Source: a virus
Virus record (IMG/VR): IMGVR_UViG_3300020222_003330
Location: 1-25,672 of that record
DNA length: 25,672 nucleotides
Direction: 5' to 3' (one strand)
In this document: one piece after another, positions 13,852 through 20,342 of the stretch
Layout of the letters: the number at the start of each line of letters is the position of its first letter
Numbering within the stretch: the stretch's first letter is position 1
Notes under the pieces: model-generated
What the model saw: the letters and a program-made list of their open reading frames with translations, nothing else
Told to the model about the DNA's origin: nothing
Databases searched by the model: none
Made by a program: the position numbers and the translations under genes

Positions 13852-14304
13852 ATGAAAATTAAAAAAGATCAATTACAACAGCTAATTCGTGAAGAATACG
13901 TCAAAGTCGTATTTGAATCGCAGGGGCGTAATCTCACAGCTTCGCAAGCTAAAATTATAGCAGAGAATCTTAATGAGGGCTTCTTTGACGATATTATGAA
14001 ATCTTTCAAGTCGTCGGGCAAAGAAAGTAGTGATCAGCAAGGAAAAAACGAGGCTGCAGTAGTGAAAACAGAAGAGCAGCTTAAAAAAGAGATCATGATG
14101 ATTCAACAAAAAGCCAAAGACATGCTAGAGTCTAACGGCTTTGAGGGAGACGAAAACGATGTTGCCGTTCTTGGAATTGATCTATTCCGCGCAGCTGTAG
14201 AAGAAGTCATGTCAGCAAGTAAAATTGCGGGACCTGTTAAATCTGCAGGGAGACGTGGGATCGGTTCAGGTAGATACAGTCCGTTAGGGCGCATGGCTCG
14301 CTGA
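13852..14304 (+). CDS. Tagged, probably packaged protein with a second processing motif
   Basis: This 150-aa protein has a divergent tag, MKIKKDQLQQLIREEYVKVV. A second shared motif follows at about residues 40-52, ENLNEGFFDDIMKSFKSS, which parallels ILREGFFDSLASFFRSK in the protein at 20343. LNE/G and LRE/G both fit the T4-type prohead protease rule, so the mature protein could begin GFFD. The remainder is a charged helix, then DVAVLGIDLFRAAVEEV, and a basic Gly/Arg tail (SAGRRGIGSGRYSPLGRMAR). The gene ends at a strong terminator. Packaging is inferred; function is unknown. Confidence 0.75.
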   Translation: MKIKKDQLQQLIREEYVKVVFESQGRNLTASQAKIIAENLNEGFFDDIMKSFKSSGKESSDQQGKNEAAVVKTEEQLKKEIMMIQQKAKDMLESNGFEGDENDVAVLGIDLFRAAVEEVMSASKIAGPVKSAGRRGIGSGRYSPLGRMAR

Positions 14305-14324
14305 TTAAATTAAAATAAAATATG

Positions 14325-14360
14325 GGGGATGAATTACGAATGTAAATTCATCCCCTTTTA
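14325..14360 (+). terminator. Rho-independent terminator
   Basis: GGGGATGAATT (14325-14335) pairs perfectly with AATTCATCCCC (14345-14355) around a 9-nt loop, followed by TTTTATTA. It closes the tagged gene at 13852. The downstream TATAAAT box for the next gene begins a few bases later. Confidence 0.85.
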
Positions 14361-14375
14361 TTATATAAATTAGAC

Positions 14376-14849
14376 ATGACCGAAGACGAAGATAAAATTC
14401 TCTGTCAAAAATATCCAAAGATATTCAAGAACCGCGACGGATCTATCATGGAGACATGCATGGCATGGGGGTTTGAGTGCGACTCAGGCTGGTTTGATGT
14501 GCTCGACATTCTGTGTCACGAGATTCAAGGTTACATCGACTGGAAGTCTCGTGGGCTCTCTGAAGAAGAGAGAGAGGAGCTGCAGGTAGTCGCAGACCAA
14601 GTAAAAGAGAAATTCGGCACTCTTCGCTTCTACTACAGTGGGGGTGACGACGTGATCGAAGGAATGGTGAGAATGGCTGAGTCAATGACTTACAGAACAT
14701 GCGAAGCTTGTGGCTGTCCCGGCGAAAAACGCGGCGGAGGATGGATCAAGGTCCTCTGCGACAAATGCGACGAGGAACAAAAAAGAAAATTGGGCGTACC
14801 CCGGATCGGCGAACCAGGAAGCAATGCCCCACGCATCAGCGAGATGTGA
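14376..14849 (+). CDS. Conserved zinc-ribbon protein of phages and bacteria
   Basis: This 157-aa protein has an N-terminal half (KYPKIF, MAWGFECDSGWFDVLDILC) and a middle (VKEKFGTLRFYYSGGDDVIEG) that match a widespread uncharacterised family I have seen in phage genomes. The C-terminal third holds a zinc ribbon: CEACGCPGEKRGGGW, then LCDKC. It may act in regulation or nucleic-acid binding, but no function is established that I can name. The start is ATG with TATATAAATTAGAC directly upstream and no Shine-Dalgarno. It converges with the UV endonuclease gene 2 nt away. Confidence 0.8.
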   Translation: MTEDEDKILCQKYPKIFKNRDGSIMETCMAWGFECDSGWFDVLDILCHEIQGYIDWKSRGLSEEEREELQVVADQVKEKFGTLRFYYSGGDDVIEGMVRMAESMTYRTCEACGCPGEKRGGGWIKVLCDKCDEEQKRKLGVPRIGEPGSNAPRISEM

Positions 14850-14851
14850 GA

Positions 14852-15781
14852 TTAGACGATGGACAGACCGTGTTCTTTCACGGCCAGTTCGATAGCCCAA
14901 TTCTTCATCTTGAACTCCATCTCTACATCTACCTTGCTGAGCACTGCACGTTGTTCCTTGGGAACATAGTGGACCCAGTCTGAGTGGGCTCGCCGTTTAG
15001 AAGCCGGTGCCTCTGCAGGAATTTCAGGACTTGTATTTGATAGATGCTGCAATGGCTTGATGCCGCGCCAAGTGCTAGACGCGAGCTCGATGACTTCATT
15101 GAGGTTTAAGCCACCTGTTCGAAACGTATGATGGTGGACGTCGAGCACGATGGGAACACCCGTTGCGTCACACACGGGCTTTAGATCTGCAGCACTGTAA
15201 GCATTCTCGCAGTTCTCGAGTGTGAGTCTTGATCGAATGTGATCTGGCAGTCTATTGATCTCTCGAATGAGATTATCGGGTCGACCTCCTTTACCTCCGT
15301 GGATGTTGATCGCGTAGAAGGGCGATCTGTCTAGATCCATTGCTTCCATGATCCACGCGTGCGTCTCAAGGTCACCCGCCGCGTTCTTCACGACGCTAGA
15401 GGAGTCTGATGAAAGAACGACAAACTGACCAGGATGCATAGTGATGCGTACACCTTCGCGTTTAGCTAGGTCACCAAACTTCCAGTATCGCTCACGAAGC
15501 TTGTCGTTGTCCCACCAGTGTCGAGGAACCTTGTCAGCGAGCGGAATCAGATTAGAAGAAACACGAAAGCACTTGTAACCATCGCTAACAACTCGACGGA
15601 ATGCGGTGAGGAGATTATCAGCATTGCTGAGGTAAACATGTTTGATTTCATCTTCTGAATACTTTCCCTGGTTCCATCGACCCAGCTGCAGGATGCGCTC
15701 GTCGAAGATATTTTTCTGTTTTTCGATGCCTCGAGGAGATCGCTCGAGCTCGACGTATTGACAACAAAGTCCTAAAGCCAT
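14852..15781 (-). CDS. uvsE: UV DNA damage endonuclease (UVDE/UvsE family)
   Basis: This 309-aa protein is the usual length for the bacterial enzyme, a TIM-barrel nuclease that nicks 5' of pyrimidine dimers and other lesions using divalent metals. The signatures are FRVSSNLIPLA, ITMHPGQFVVLSS (metal-binding His), INIHGGKGG, LTLENCENAYS (Glu/Asn) and VPIVLDVHHH (Asp and His ligands). The C-terminal SDWVHY region is also typical. The upstream sequence has TATACAGTACAGTACAATAC before the ATG and no Shine-Dalgarno. It joins other repair genes in this window (glycosylase, PolX-like, FEN). It probably allows repair of phage DNA without host factors. Confidence 0.94.
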   Translation of the reverse strand: MALGLCCQYVELERSPRGIEKQKNIFDERILQLGRWNQGKYSEDEIKHVYLSNADNLLTAFRRVVSDGYKCFRVSSNLIPLADKVPRHWWDNDKLRERYWKFGDLAKREGVRITMHPGQFVVLSSDSSSVVKNAAGDLETHAWIMEAMDLDRSPFYAINIHGGKGGRPDNLIREINRLPDHIRSRLTLENCENAYSAADLKPVCDATGVPIVLDVHHHTFRTGGLNLNEVIELASSTWRGIKPLQHLSNTSPEIPAEAPASKRRAHSDWVHYVPKEQRAVLSKVDVEMEFKMKNWAIELAVKEHGLSIV

Positions 15782-15817
15782 GTATTGTACTGTACTGTAT
15801 AGTCGTGTGAACTTGCA

Positions 15818-16252
15818 TCAATAAATCTTCTGTATACCCAAGTGACCTCCCCTGAGTAGAGGTAGGATGCTGAGCTGAATCGTATGAGAACCCCAGCACA
15901 TCAGCGCCATTGTGCCAGGATCGATTAAAGACAACCACGGATTGCCATCTTCTGATCCAGCAGCGACCACGAGCCGAATGAAAGCAGACTTCTTGTTGCC
16001 TCGCCACCACACCCTGACTAAAGATCCAGGTTGAAAATCTTGAGGATAGAATTTTTTCTTCGACACCCAGCCTTCCTCCTCTTCTTCTTTAATCTTTAAT
16101 TTCAGGCACAGTTTGCAACACTGCGCCTCCCACAAGTGCTTTAGATCATCTCCGCAACTGATGCAGTACATCGCAGTTGTGTGCGTGAGTAACTCGGCGT
16201 CGTTTGGCAAGTTGTCGGGATGAAAAGAATTTTCCGACGAAGAATTAATCAT
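15818..16252 (-). CDS. Zinc-ribbon protein with SH3-like C-terminal domain
   Basis: This 144-aa protein has CISCGDDLKHLWEAQCCKLC at about residues 30-49, a four-cysteine metal site. An acidic KEEEEEGW linker leads to a beta-rich region that starts FQPGSLVRVWWRGN and continues FIRLVVAAG, NPWLSLIDPGTM. The PGSLV start of that region resembles GSLVVP and GDLVLP of the small SH3-like family, so it may be a zinc ribbon fused to the same barrel. Nucleic-acid binding is plausible. It is divergent from the small lipoprotein gene at 16270. Confidence 0.65.
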   Translation of the reverse strand: MINSSSENSFHPDNLPNDAELLTHTTAMYCISCGDDLKHLWEAQCCKLCLKLKIKEEEEEGWVSKKKFYPQDFQPGSLVRVWWRGNKKSAFIRLVVAAGSEDGNPWLSLIDPGTMALMCWGSHTIQLSILPLLRGGHLGIQKIY

Positions 16253-16269
16253 GAATCGGTGAATTAAAT

Positions 16270-16485
16270 ATGCACAAATTCGAAGCCAGCTGTAATATTG
16301 CTTTCATGAGGCAGCTATTATTTTTTTGCATTGCTCACACAGGTTGCTATCATGAGTGGGATTTCCCTACAGCACCTCCAAAACATCATTACAACAATTG
16401 CGTGAGAGTTGTCAATGGGAGATATTTGAATAATGACTCTTGCGAAGTGAGAGATTCTGAATCTCAAGCTGTGCTTCCTCCATGA
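16270..16485 (+). CDS. Small predicted lipoprotein
   Basis: This is a 71-aa protein from the ATG at 16270; an internal ATG at 16306 gives a cleaner lipoprotein signal, MRQLLFFCIAHTGC. The mature part would be short, Cys-rich and proline-rich (YHEWDFPTAPPKHHYNNC, NNDSCEVRDSES). Two later cysteines could form a disulfide. No family is recognised. The gene ends 11 nt before the tRNA cluster. Confidence 0.5.
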   Translation: MHKFEASCNIAFMRQLLFFCIAHTGCYHEWDFPTAPPKHHYNNCVRVVNGRYLNNDSCEVRDSESQAVLPP

Positions 16486-16496
16486 AAGTAGATTTC

Positions 16497-16572
16497 GCCA
16501 CCTTAGCTCAGTTGGCAGAGCATCTCACTTGTAATGAGAATGTCGCCCGCTCGGTTCGGGCAGGTGGCTCCA
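16497..16572 (+). tRNA. tRNA-Thr (UGU)
   Basis: A full 76-nt cloverleaf with encoded CCA. The acceptor is GCCACCT/AGGTGGC, the D-arm GCTCAGTTGGCAGAGC, and the anticodon arm TCTCA-CTTGTAA-TGAGA with anticodon TGT. The variable loop has 5 nt, and the T-stem is GCCCG/CGGGC. The T-loop is CTCGGTT, not TTCRANY: T54 and A58 are replaced by C54 and G58, while T55, C56 and purine 57 are kept. The rest is canonical, so it is probably functional. Confidence 0.9.
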
Positions 16573-16574
16573 GC

Positions 16575-16660
16575 GGGATGATGCCCGAGAGATTAAAGAG
16601 GAATGGCTGCAAACCATTTGACTCAAGACTACGGCAGTTCGAATCTGTCCCATCCCACCA
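16575..16660 (+). tRNA. Class II (Tyr-type) tRNA with GCA (Cys) anticodon
   Basis: An 86-nt tRNA with encoded CCA, 2 nt after tRNA-Thr. The anticodon arm is AATGG-CTGCAAA-CCATT, so the anticodon is GCA (Cys). The long variable region (TGACTCAAGACTAC), the CCCGAG...TTAAAG D-arm, the G1-C72 pair and discriminator A73 are those of bacterial tRNA-Tyr; normal bacterial tRNA-Cys is class I with U73. Deviations: A7-C66 mismatch, D-stem C11-A24 mismatch, and GA in place of the GG of the D-loop. The T-arm GGCAG-TTCGAAT-CTGTC is normal. It may be a retargeted or decaying Tyr tRNA. Confidence 0.8.
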
Positions 16661-16683
16661 AGGGTCATTATATTAGTTAGATA

Positions 16684-16730
16684 GCCACTCTGGTGAAATA
16701 GACACGGCACAAAGCTGTATCTTTTCTAGA
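16684..16730 (+). pseudogene. Possible tRNA-Leu 5' remnant
   Basis: GCCACTCTGGTGAAAT followed by AGACACGGCAC looks like the acceptor and D-arm start of a leucine tRNA, but part of the D-loop is missing. No matching T-arm or GAGTGGC 3' acceptor follows. The rest of 16661-16857 holds only the promoter element before the next gene. Confidence 0.25.
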
Positions 16731-16820
16731 AATCATAATAAACCAATTACATCTTTTTGTCAATGATGGCTACGATGAATCTCATGATCTCTGAACACAC
16801 AGAGTTTCTTAACAATCTCT

Positions 16821-16855
16821 TTGTGCAAAAAATCGTCACAAGATGTTAGTATAAA
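16821..16855 (+). promoter_or_regulatory. Promoter candidate, TGTTAGTATAAA class
   Basis: TTGTG at 16821-16825 and CACAA at 16837-16841 form an inverted repeat. TGTTAGTATAAA follows at 16844-16855, identical to the one at 12215, 2 nt before the ATG at 16858. Confidence 0.5.
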
Positions 16856-16857
16856 TC

Positions 16858-17442
16858 ATGGGCATCGGAAAGATCGACCTCTATGAAGCGCAAATTATTG
16901 CGGACAAAGTTCGTCAGTACATCTCGCCAGCAATGACTCGGGTTGAGGTAGCTGGCTCAATTCGTCGACAAAAAGACGTTGTTGGCGACATCGAGATCTG
17001 TGGCATCCCCGACGATCGAGAAAAACTCATTAAATTGTTAGGTGATGTTGGTCAGCACATTAAACCAGGCGTTCCTGGCGTAGTTTTGTGGAAACCGAAA
17101 ACCTCTGCAAAATACCTCAGAGTGCGCCTCGAGGAAGGCATAAACCTTGATGTTTTCTTAGCATCGCCTCAAAACTGGGGTGGTCTCTTTATGATGCGAA
17201 CGGGCAGCGGCGCTTCGCCCGACGGTAATCCGTTTCATGGTTTTGTGCCGGCAATTTTTCAGCGCTGGAAGAAGTTGTCCGGGGGTGGTCGCATGACTGA
17301 CTGTATGCCAACTATGCCCACAGGTGAACAGCTATGGATCCCTGAGGAACAGGACTTCTTTGATCTACTCGAGATGAATTTTGTGCCACCTGAGCAACGC
17401 ATCACTAAGGGTGCAATTAAAAAGCACACAAAACATTCTTGA
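16858..17442 (+). CDS. DNA polymerase X-like nucleotidyltransferase
   Basis: This 194-aa protein carries the Pol beta palm signature VEVAGSIRRQKDVVGDIEICG. Gly33-Ser34 begin the nucleotide-binding loop, Asp44 and Glu46 take the place of the usual D-x-D pair, and INLDVF supplies the third acidic residue (Asp98). RTGS and the C-terminal MPTGEQLWIPEEQDFFDLL with PPEQR resemble the thumb of family X enzymes. The N-terminal helix-hairpin-helix domain found in full-length PolX is absent, leaving a palm/thumb core. It probably adds nucleotides in gap repair or end processing. The D-x-E variant should be checked for activity. Confidence 0.85.
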   Translation: MGIGKIDLYEAQIIADKVRQYISPAMTRVEVAGSIRRQKDVVGDIEICGIPDDREKLIKLLGDVGQHIKPGVPGVVLWKPKTSAKYLRVRLEEGINLDVFLASPQNWGGLFMMRTGSGASPDGNPFHGFVPAIFQRWKKLSGGGRMTDCMPTMPTGEQLWIPEEQDFFDLLEMNFVPPEQRITKGAIKKHTKHS

Positions 17443-17468
17443 AATAATGATCACATCATAATTTAAAT

Positions 17469-17744
17469 GTGGTAATAGAAAATTTAACAGTTGGGTCTTT
17501 AGTTGTGCCCAGGATTTCTGTGCAATTATTCTCTTCGCTGTTTAAGGGCTCAGCTGACGGTTCTGTTTTTTCACCTGAATTGGGTTTTTACGTTTGGGAC
17601 TCTCGAGAGGTGGCAATTGTGGTCGAAGTGTTTGAAATGCCCTTCGACAGAAAAAAACTCTATAAAGTTTTGCTAAGCCGAGGCGCCGCGGGTTGGGTCT
17701 GGGACAACAATCTGCTCGCCGTCTATAAGGAAAACAAAACGTGA
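17469..17744 (+). CDS. Small SH3-like family protein
   Basis: This 91-aa protein has a GTG start directly after CATAATTTAAAT. It shows the family scheme: LTVGSLVVPRIS, FYVWDSREVAIVVEVFEMPF, DRKKLYKVLLSRGAAGW and VWDNNLLAVY. The GW pair and the strand order match the proteins at 8740, 10352 and 19443. It overlaps the following J-domain gene by GTGA at 17741-17744, so both are made together; an association with the J-domain protein is possible but unproven. Confidence 0.75.
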   Translation: MVIENLTVGSLVVPRISVQLFSSLFKGSADGSVFSPELGFYVWDSREVAIVVEVFEMPFDRKKLYKVLLSRGAAGWVWDNNLLAVYKENKT

Positions 17745-18322
17745 GATGTCAAAACATCTGCAGAAAGATTCGAAGTCTTGAATACGCAGTGCTGCATTTA
17801 AAGTTAGAGATTGAAGAAGTCAATGACGAAATGAATGAGTATACTAGTAGTTTCATGCAAAGTCTGCACAAAGTTGCAGATTTCAGCACTGCCCCTGAAA
17901 CAAAAACAACAATTCATTCAAAAAATGAATTCTTTCAGTTAGCAGACAAGCCGACACAGCCAGAAGAACTTAAAAAATTGTGGAAAAAAATAGCTGCAGT
18001 AACACACCCAGATAAAACAGGCAATAATCAGAGATTAACGAGTCTATATAGACGTGCAGCAGAGGCAATAAAGGCATCTTCTGCTCATGAATTAGTGCAG
18101 ATTGCGATAGAACTTAAGCTTAAGTCGCCTGAACTCAATAACGAAATCACGTTATCTACATTAGCAGAATCAAAATCAAACCTTTCAAAAAAACTCTTTG
18201 ATCTTGAAAATTGTGTTCTGATAAAATGGGGCAGGGCACAAACTGACGAAGAAAAAAAGATCATCATAGACCATTACATTTCTTCAAAAGGTTACAGCTA
18301 CCGTGTCGGCAACAACACGTGA
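17741..18322 (+). CDS. J-domain (DnaJ-like) protein with N-terminal coiled coil
   Basis: This 193-aa protein has a GTG start that overlaps the previous stop. Residues 8-45 form a heptad-like helix (IRSLEYAVLHLKLEIEEVND). Residues 70-130 match a J-domain core: PEELKKLWKKIAAVTHPDKTG with the diagnostic His89-Pro90-Asp91, then LTSLYRRAAEAIKASS. J-domains stimulate the ATPase of Hsp70 (DnaK). The early part of a normal J-domain (helix I) is degenerate, and the zinc-finger region of DnaJ is absent. It probably redirects host DnaK for phage replication or assembly, by analogy with other phages that exploit DnaK. Confidence 0.8.
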   Translation: MRCQNICRKIRSLEYAVLHLKLEIEEVNDEMNEYTSSFMQSLHKVADFSTAPETKTTIHSKNEFFQLADKPTQPEELKKLWKKIAAVTHPDKTGNNQRLTSLYRRAAEAIKASSAHELVQIAIELKLKSPELNNEITLSTLAESKSNLSKKLFDLENCVLIKWGRAQTDEEKKIIIDHYISSKGYSYRVGNNT

Positions 18323-18342
18323 ATGCGTATTAGAGTAAAAAC

Positions 18343-19176
18343 ATGACTATTCTCTGTGTAGATTTCATGAATCAATGTCACCGGGCTCGAAGTGGTTTTA
18401 AGCTCGGCCCGGCGCCTGTGGTGTTTAACTTCTTTCGACAATTTAAAGCACTTGTTGATGAGTTTAAACCAAACCGTGTCTATGTTGTTCTCGAGGGCCG
18501 CCCCGTAAAGCGCCATGAAGCACTTTCTGCGTACAAAGCCAATAGAGTCATTTCAGAAGATGATCCGCGACGCAGCGAACTCTTGAAATTCTTTGCGCAG
18601 AAGGACAGTATTGTAGAGCTTCTTGTAAAATACTTTCCCGTCTCTGTGGTGCGCCATCCAACTTCTGAGTGCGATGACACAATCGCGAATCTTGTTCGCA
18701 GGTCCTCGACAGCAGTTCCTTGGGTAATCGCTTCATCAGATACTGACTTCATTCAGCTTCTTCAAGAGCGTGACAATTTGAAGCTCTACAATCCTGTTCG
18801 TAAAGCGTATGTAGATGCACCAGACTATCCATACGTGACCTGGAAGGCTCTTCGTGGAGATGCTACCGACAACGTTCCCGGTATTCCAGGCGTCGGTGAC
18901 AAGACGGCAGAGAAATTGGCTTCAGACCCAGATCTTTTGTCTGAATTCCTCAGCAAACCCGAGGTTGCTCCACTATTTGAGAGGAACTATGGACTCATCA
19001 ATTTCATGGAATGGTCAGACGAGGAAAGAGAAATGATGACATCTTCTGCACCCACCAAGGACTGGGATACTGTCAAAACAGTGTTTGAAAACTATGGTTT
19101 TGGATCGATTGTAAAAGATGAATCTTGGCGCAAATTCACTCAGACGTTCGACGCTTTGTGGGGATCAAATGTCTGA
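18343..19176 (+). CDS. 5'-3' exonuclease / flap endonuclease (FEN, RNase H-like of phages)
   Basis: This 277-aa protein has the Asp-rich sites of the FEN/Pol I 5'-nuclease family: ILCVDFMN (first Asp), YVVLEGRPVKRHEALSAYKANR (basic arch region), CDDTIANL, VIASSDTDFIQLL, and ALRGDATDNVPGIPGVGDK with its helix-hairpin-helix and K-binding loop. Length is typical of phage enzymes such as T4 RNase H and T5 D15. It would remove RNA primers and flaps during phage replication. The ATG follows GTATTAGAGTAAAAAC, a relative of the TGTTAGTATAAA element. Its 3' end overlaps the convergent small gene by 12 nt. Confidence 0.93.
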   Translation: MTILCVDFMNQCHRARSGFKLGPAPVVFNFFRQFKALVDEFKPNRVYVVLEGRPVKRHEALSAYKANRVISEDDPRRSELLKFFAQKDSIVELLVKYFPVSVVRHPTSECDDTIANLVRRSSTAVPWVIASSDTDFIQLLQERDNLKLYNPVRKAYVDAPDYPYVTWKALRGDATDNVPGIPGVGDKTAEKLASDPDLLSEFLSKPEVAPLFERNYGLINFMEWSDEEREMMTSSAPTKDWDTVKTVFENYGFGSIVKDESWRKFTQTFDALWGSNV

Positions 19177-19443
19177 AATTGACCGTATCCAACCTGCCCC
19201 AATCCATCCTGACTGACCCGAGGATGCTAAAACACGATATGCGCCCTGGGACCATTCATCCGAAGTTGCTTTACCAAAGTCAAGTGTCATCTCTCTAAAT
19301 TCTAAAATTAGCAGGATGTCATCAGGCTGTGCACAGCCGTGGGGCTCATCTATGTCACACTCAAGAGACGACCATAAGATAAGCTGATCAGCATCGATCA
19401 TGCTTATAGCTAATTGTCCTGGATTCAGTGTCTCTTGCAGCAT
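19165..19443 (-). CDS. Small SH3-like family protein (minus strand)
   Basis: This 92-aa protein matches the family: LNPGQLAISM near the start, DDILLILEFREM, GAYRVLASSGQSGW and GAGWIRSI at the end. The central part has an extra acidic and Cys-containing loop (ECDIDEPHGCAQPDD). The minus-strand upstream sequence reads CTAA-cat-TTTAG, then GATATAATAAAAAA and the ATG, so the transcript would be nearly leaderless. It is the only canonical member on the minus strand. Confidence 0.7.
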   Translation of the reverse strand: MLQETLNPGQLAISMIDADQLILWSSLECDIDEPHGCAQPDDILLILEFREMTLDFGKATSDEWSQGAYRVLASSGQSGWIGAGWIRSISDI

Positions 19444-19481
19444 TTTTTTTATTATATCACTAAAATGTTAGAATTGTTCAC

Positions 19482-20057
19482 ATGGTATATTTAGAGAAGA
19501 GAGGTAAAATGTCTATCAAAGATGAGTATGAATCTTTATTGGATGAAGTAAAGTCTGAATTCTCAGATTTTGAGATACTAGTCAAGAATCGATCTGTTCT
19601 CATGAAGTTTATTGATGCTGCATTGCATATTATCACTTTCGGTCAGATGAAGAACTTCATGACAGGATTCATCACCACCATGGGAAACAAAGTCTACGTG
19701 CCAGATTCGTGGGAGATGTCTTCAATTACCAATAAAATTGAGATTATTCGACACGAACGTGTACACATGCGTCAGGCAAAAAAATATGGACGCTTTCTAT
19801 TCTCTTTCTTGTATCTAGTCGTTCCCTTTCCGGTTGGCGTTGCATATTACAGAAAGAAATTTGAGCAGGAAGCTTACGAGGAAAGCCTTAAAGCGCTATA
19901 CGAATATCACGGAGAAAAGATTTTTACGCCGAGATTGAAGGAAGGCATGCTCGCTCACTTTATCACAGAGCAATATTTTTGGATGTGGCCGTGGCGGAAA
20001 GACCTAGAAAAATGGTATGACGCTGCTGTAGAAAAAGCAAAGTCACGACAATCCTAG
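19482..20057 (+). CDS. HExxH putative metallopeptidase with membrane segment
   Basis: This 191-aa protein uses ATG 19482, preceded by TGTTAGAATTGTTCAC; the ATG at 19509 with AGAGAGG upstream is an alternative giving 182 aa. IIRHERVHMRQAKKYG contains HERVH, a zinc-peptidase motif. Downstream, YYRKKFEQEAYEES could supply a glutamate third ligand in gluzincin fashion. Two hydrophobic stretches (ALHIITFGQMKNFMTGFI and FLFSFLYLVVPFPVGVAYY) suggest membrane association. Related proteins occur in bacteria as uncharacterised HExxH proteins. Substrate is unknown. Unlike the other two predicted proteases in the window it has no lipoprotein signal. Confidence 0.7.
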   Translation: MVYLEKRGKMSIKDEYESLLDEVKSEFSDFEILVKNRSVLMKFIDAALHIITFGQMKNFMTGFITTMGNKVYVPDSWEMSSITNKIEIIRHERVHMRQAKKYGRFLFSFLYLVVPFPVGVAYYRKKFEQEAYEESLKALYEYHGEKIFTPRLKEGMLAHFITEQYFWMWPWRKDLEKWYDAAVEKAKSRQS

Positions 20058-20294
20058 TTTATCTTTTGCGATGCACTTAGGACAGGGGATTCTACCCCAT
20101 TGAATGTTGTCTGAATTCATCATTCGGTGGTATGGATTTCCTATAGACTTTAGCCAGAGTTTAAGAGTTGTAGGTGATGTTTGAGAAAAATCTGACAAAC
20201 GACCCCACAATAGAGAATAGAACGCAACGCAACATATCGGAAATTTTTCCCTTTTCCCTCTATTAATGTCGTAAAAAATACTTCTCAAAAACAT
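20043..20294 (-). CDS. Small protein with Cys-x-x-Cys C-terminus
   Basis: This 83-aa protein fills the minus strand between two plus-strand genes. It contains CCVAFYSLLWGRLSDFS, LKLWLKSIGNPYHRMM and RIPCPKC near the end. CPKC could be half of a zinc site. Support for expression is the divergent palindrome TTAGAAATTCTAA at 20311-20323, followed on this strand by TAATAAATAATTTGTCCAC before the ATG. It overlaps the upstream metallopeptidase gene by 15 nt at the convergent end. No family is recognised; moderately uncertain. Confidence 0.45.
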   Translation of the reverse strand: MFLRSIFYDINRGKREKFPICCVAFYSLLWGRLSDFSQTSPTTLKLWLKSIGNPYHRMMNSDNIQWGRIPCPKCIAKDKLGLS

Positions 20295-20310
20295 GTGGAC
20301 AAATTATTTA

Positions 20311-20338
20311 TTAGAAATTCTAACTATAATATATAATA
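20311..20338. promoter_or_regulatory. Divergent promoter candidate around a 13-bp palindrome
   Basis: TTAGAA-a-TTCTAA at 20311-20323 is a perfect inverted repeat. To the right TATAATATATAATA leads to the ATG at 20343; to the left (minus strand) TAAATAAT leads to the ATG at 20294. One repeat thus serves two divergent start-proximal boxes. Confidence 0.5.
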
Positions 20339-20342
20339 CAAA

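Noticed and set aside
16482-16710. Frames on both strands across the tRNA cluster
   Set aside because: They overlap two well-formed tRNAs and have no protein-like features.
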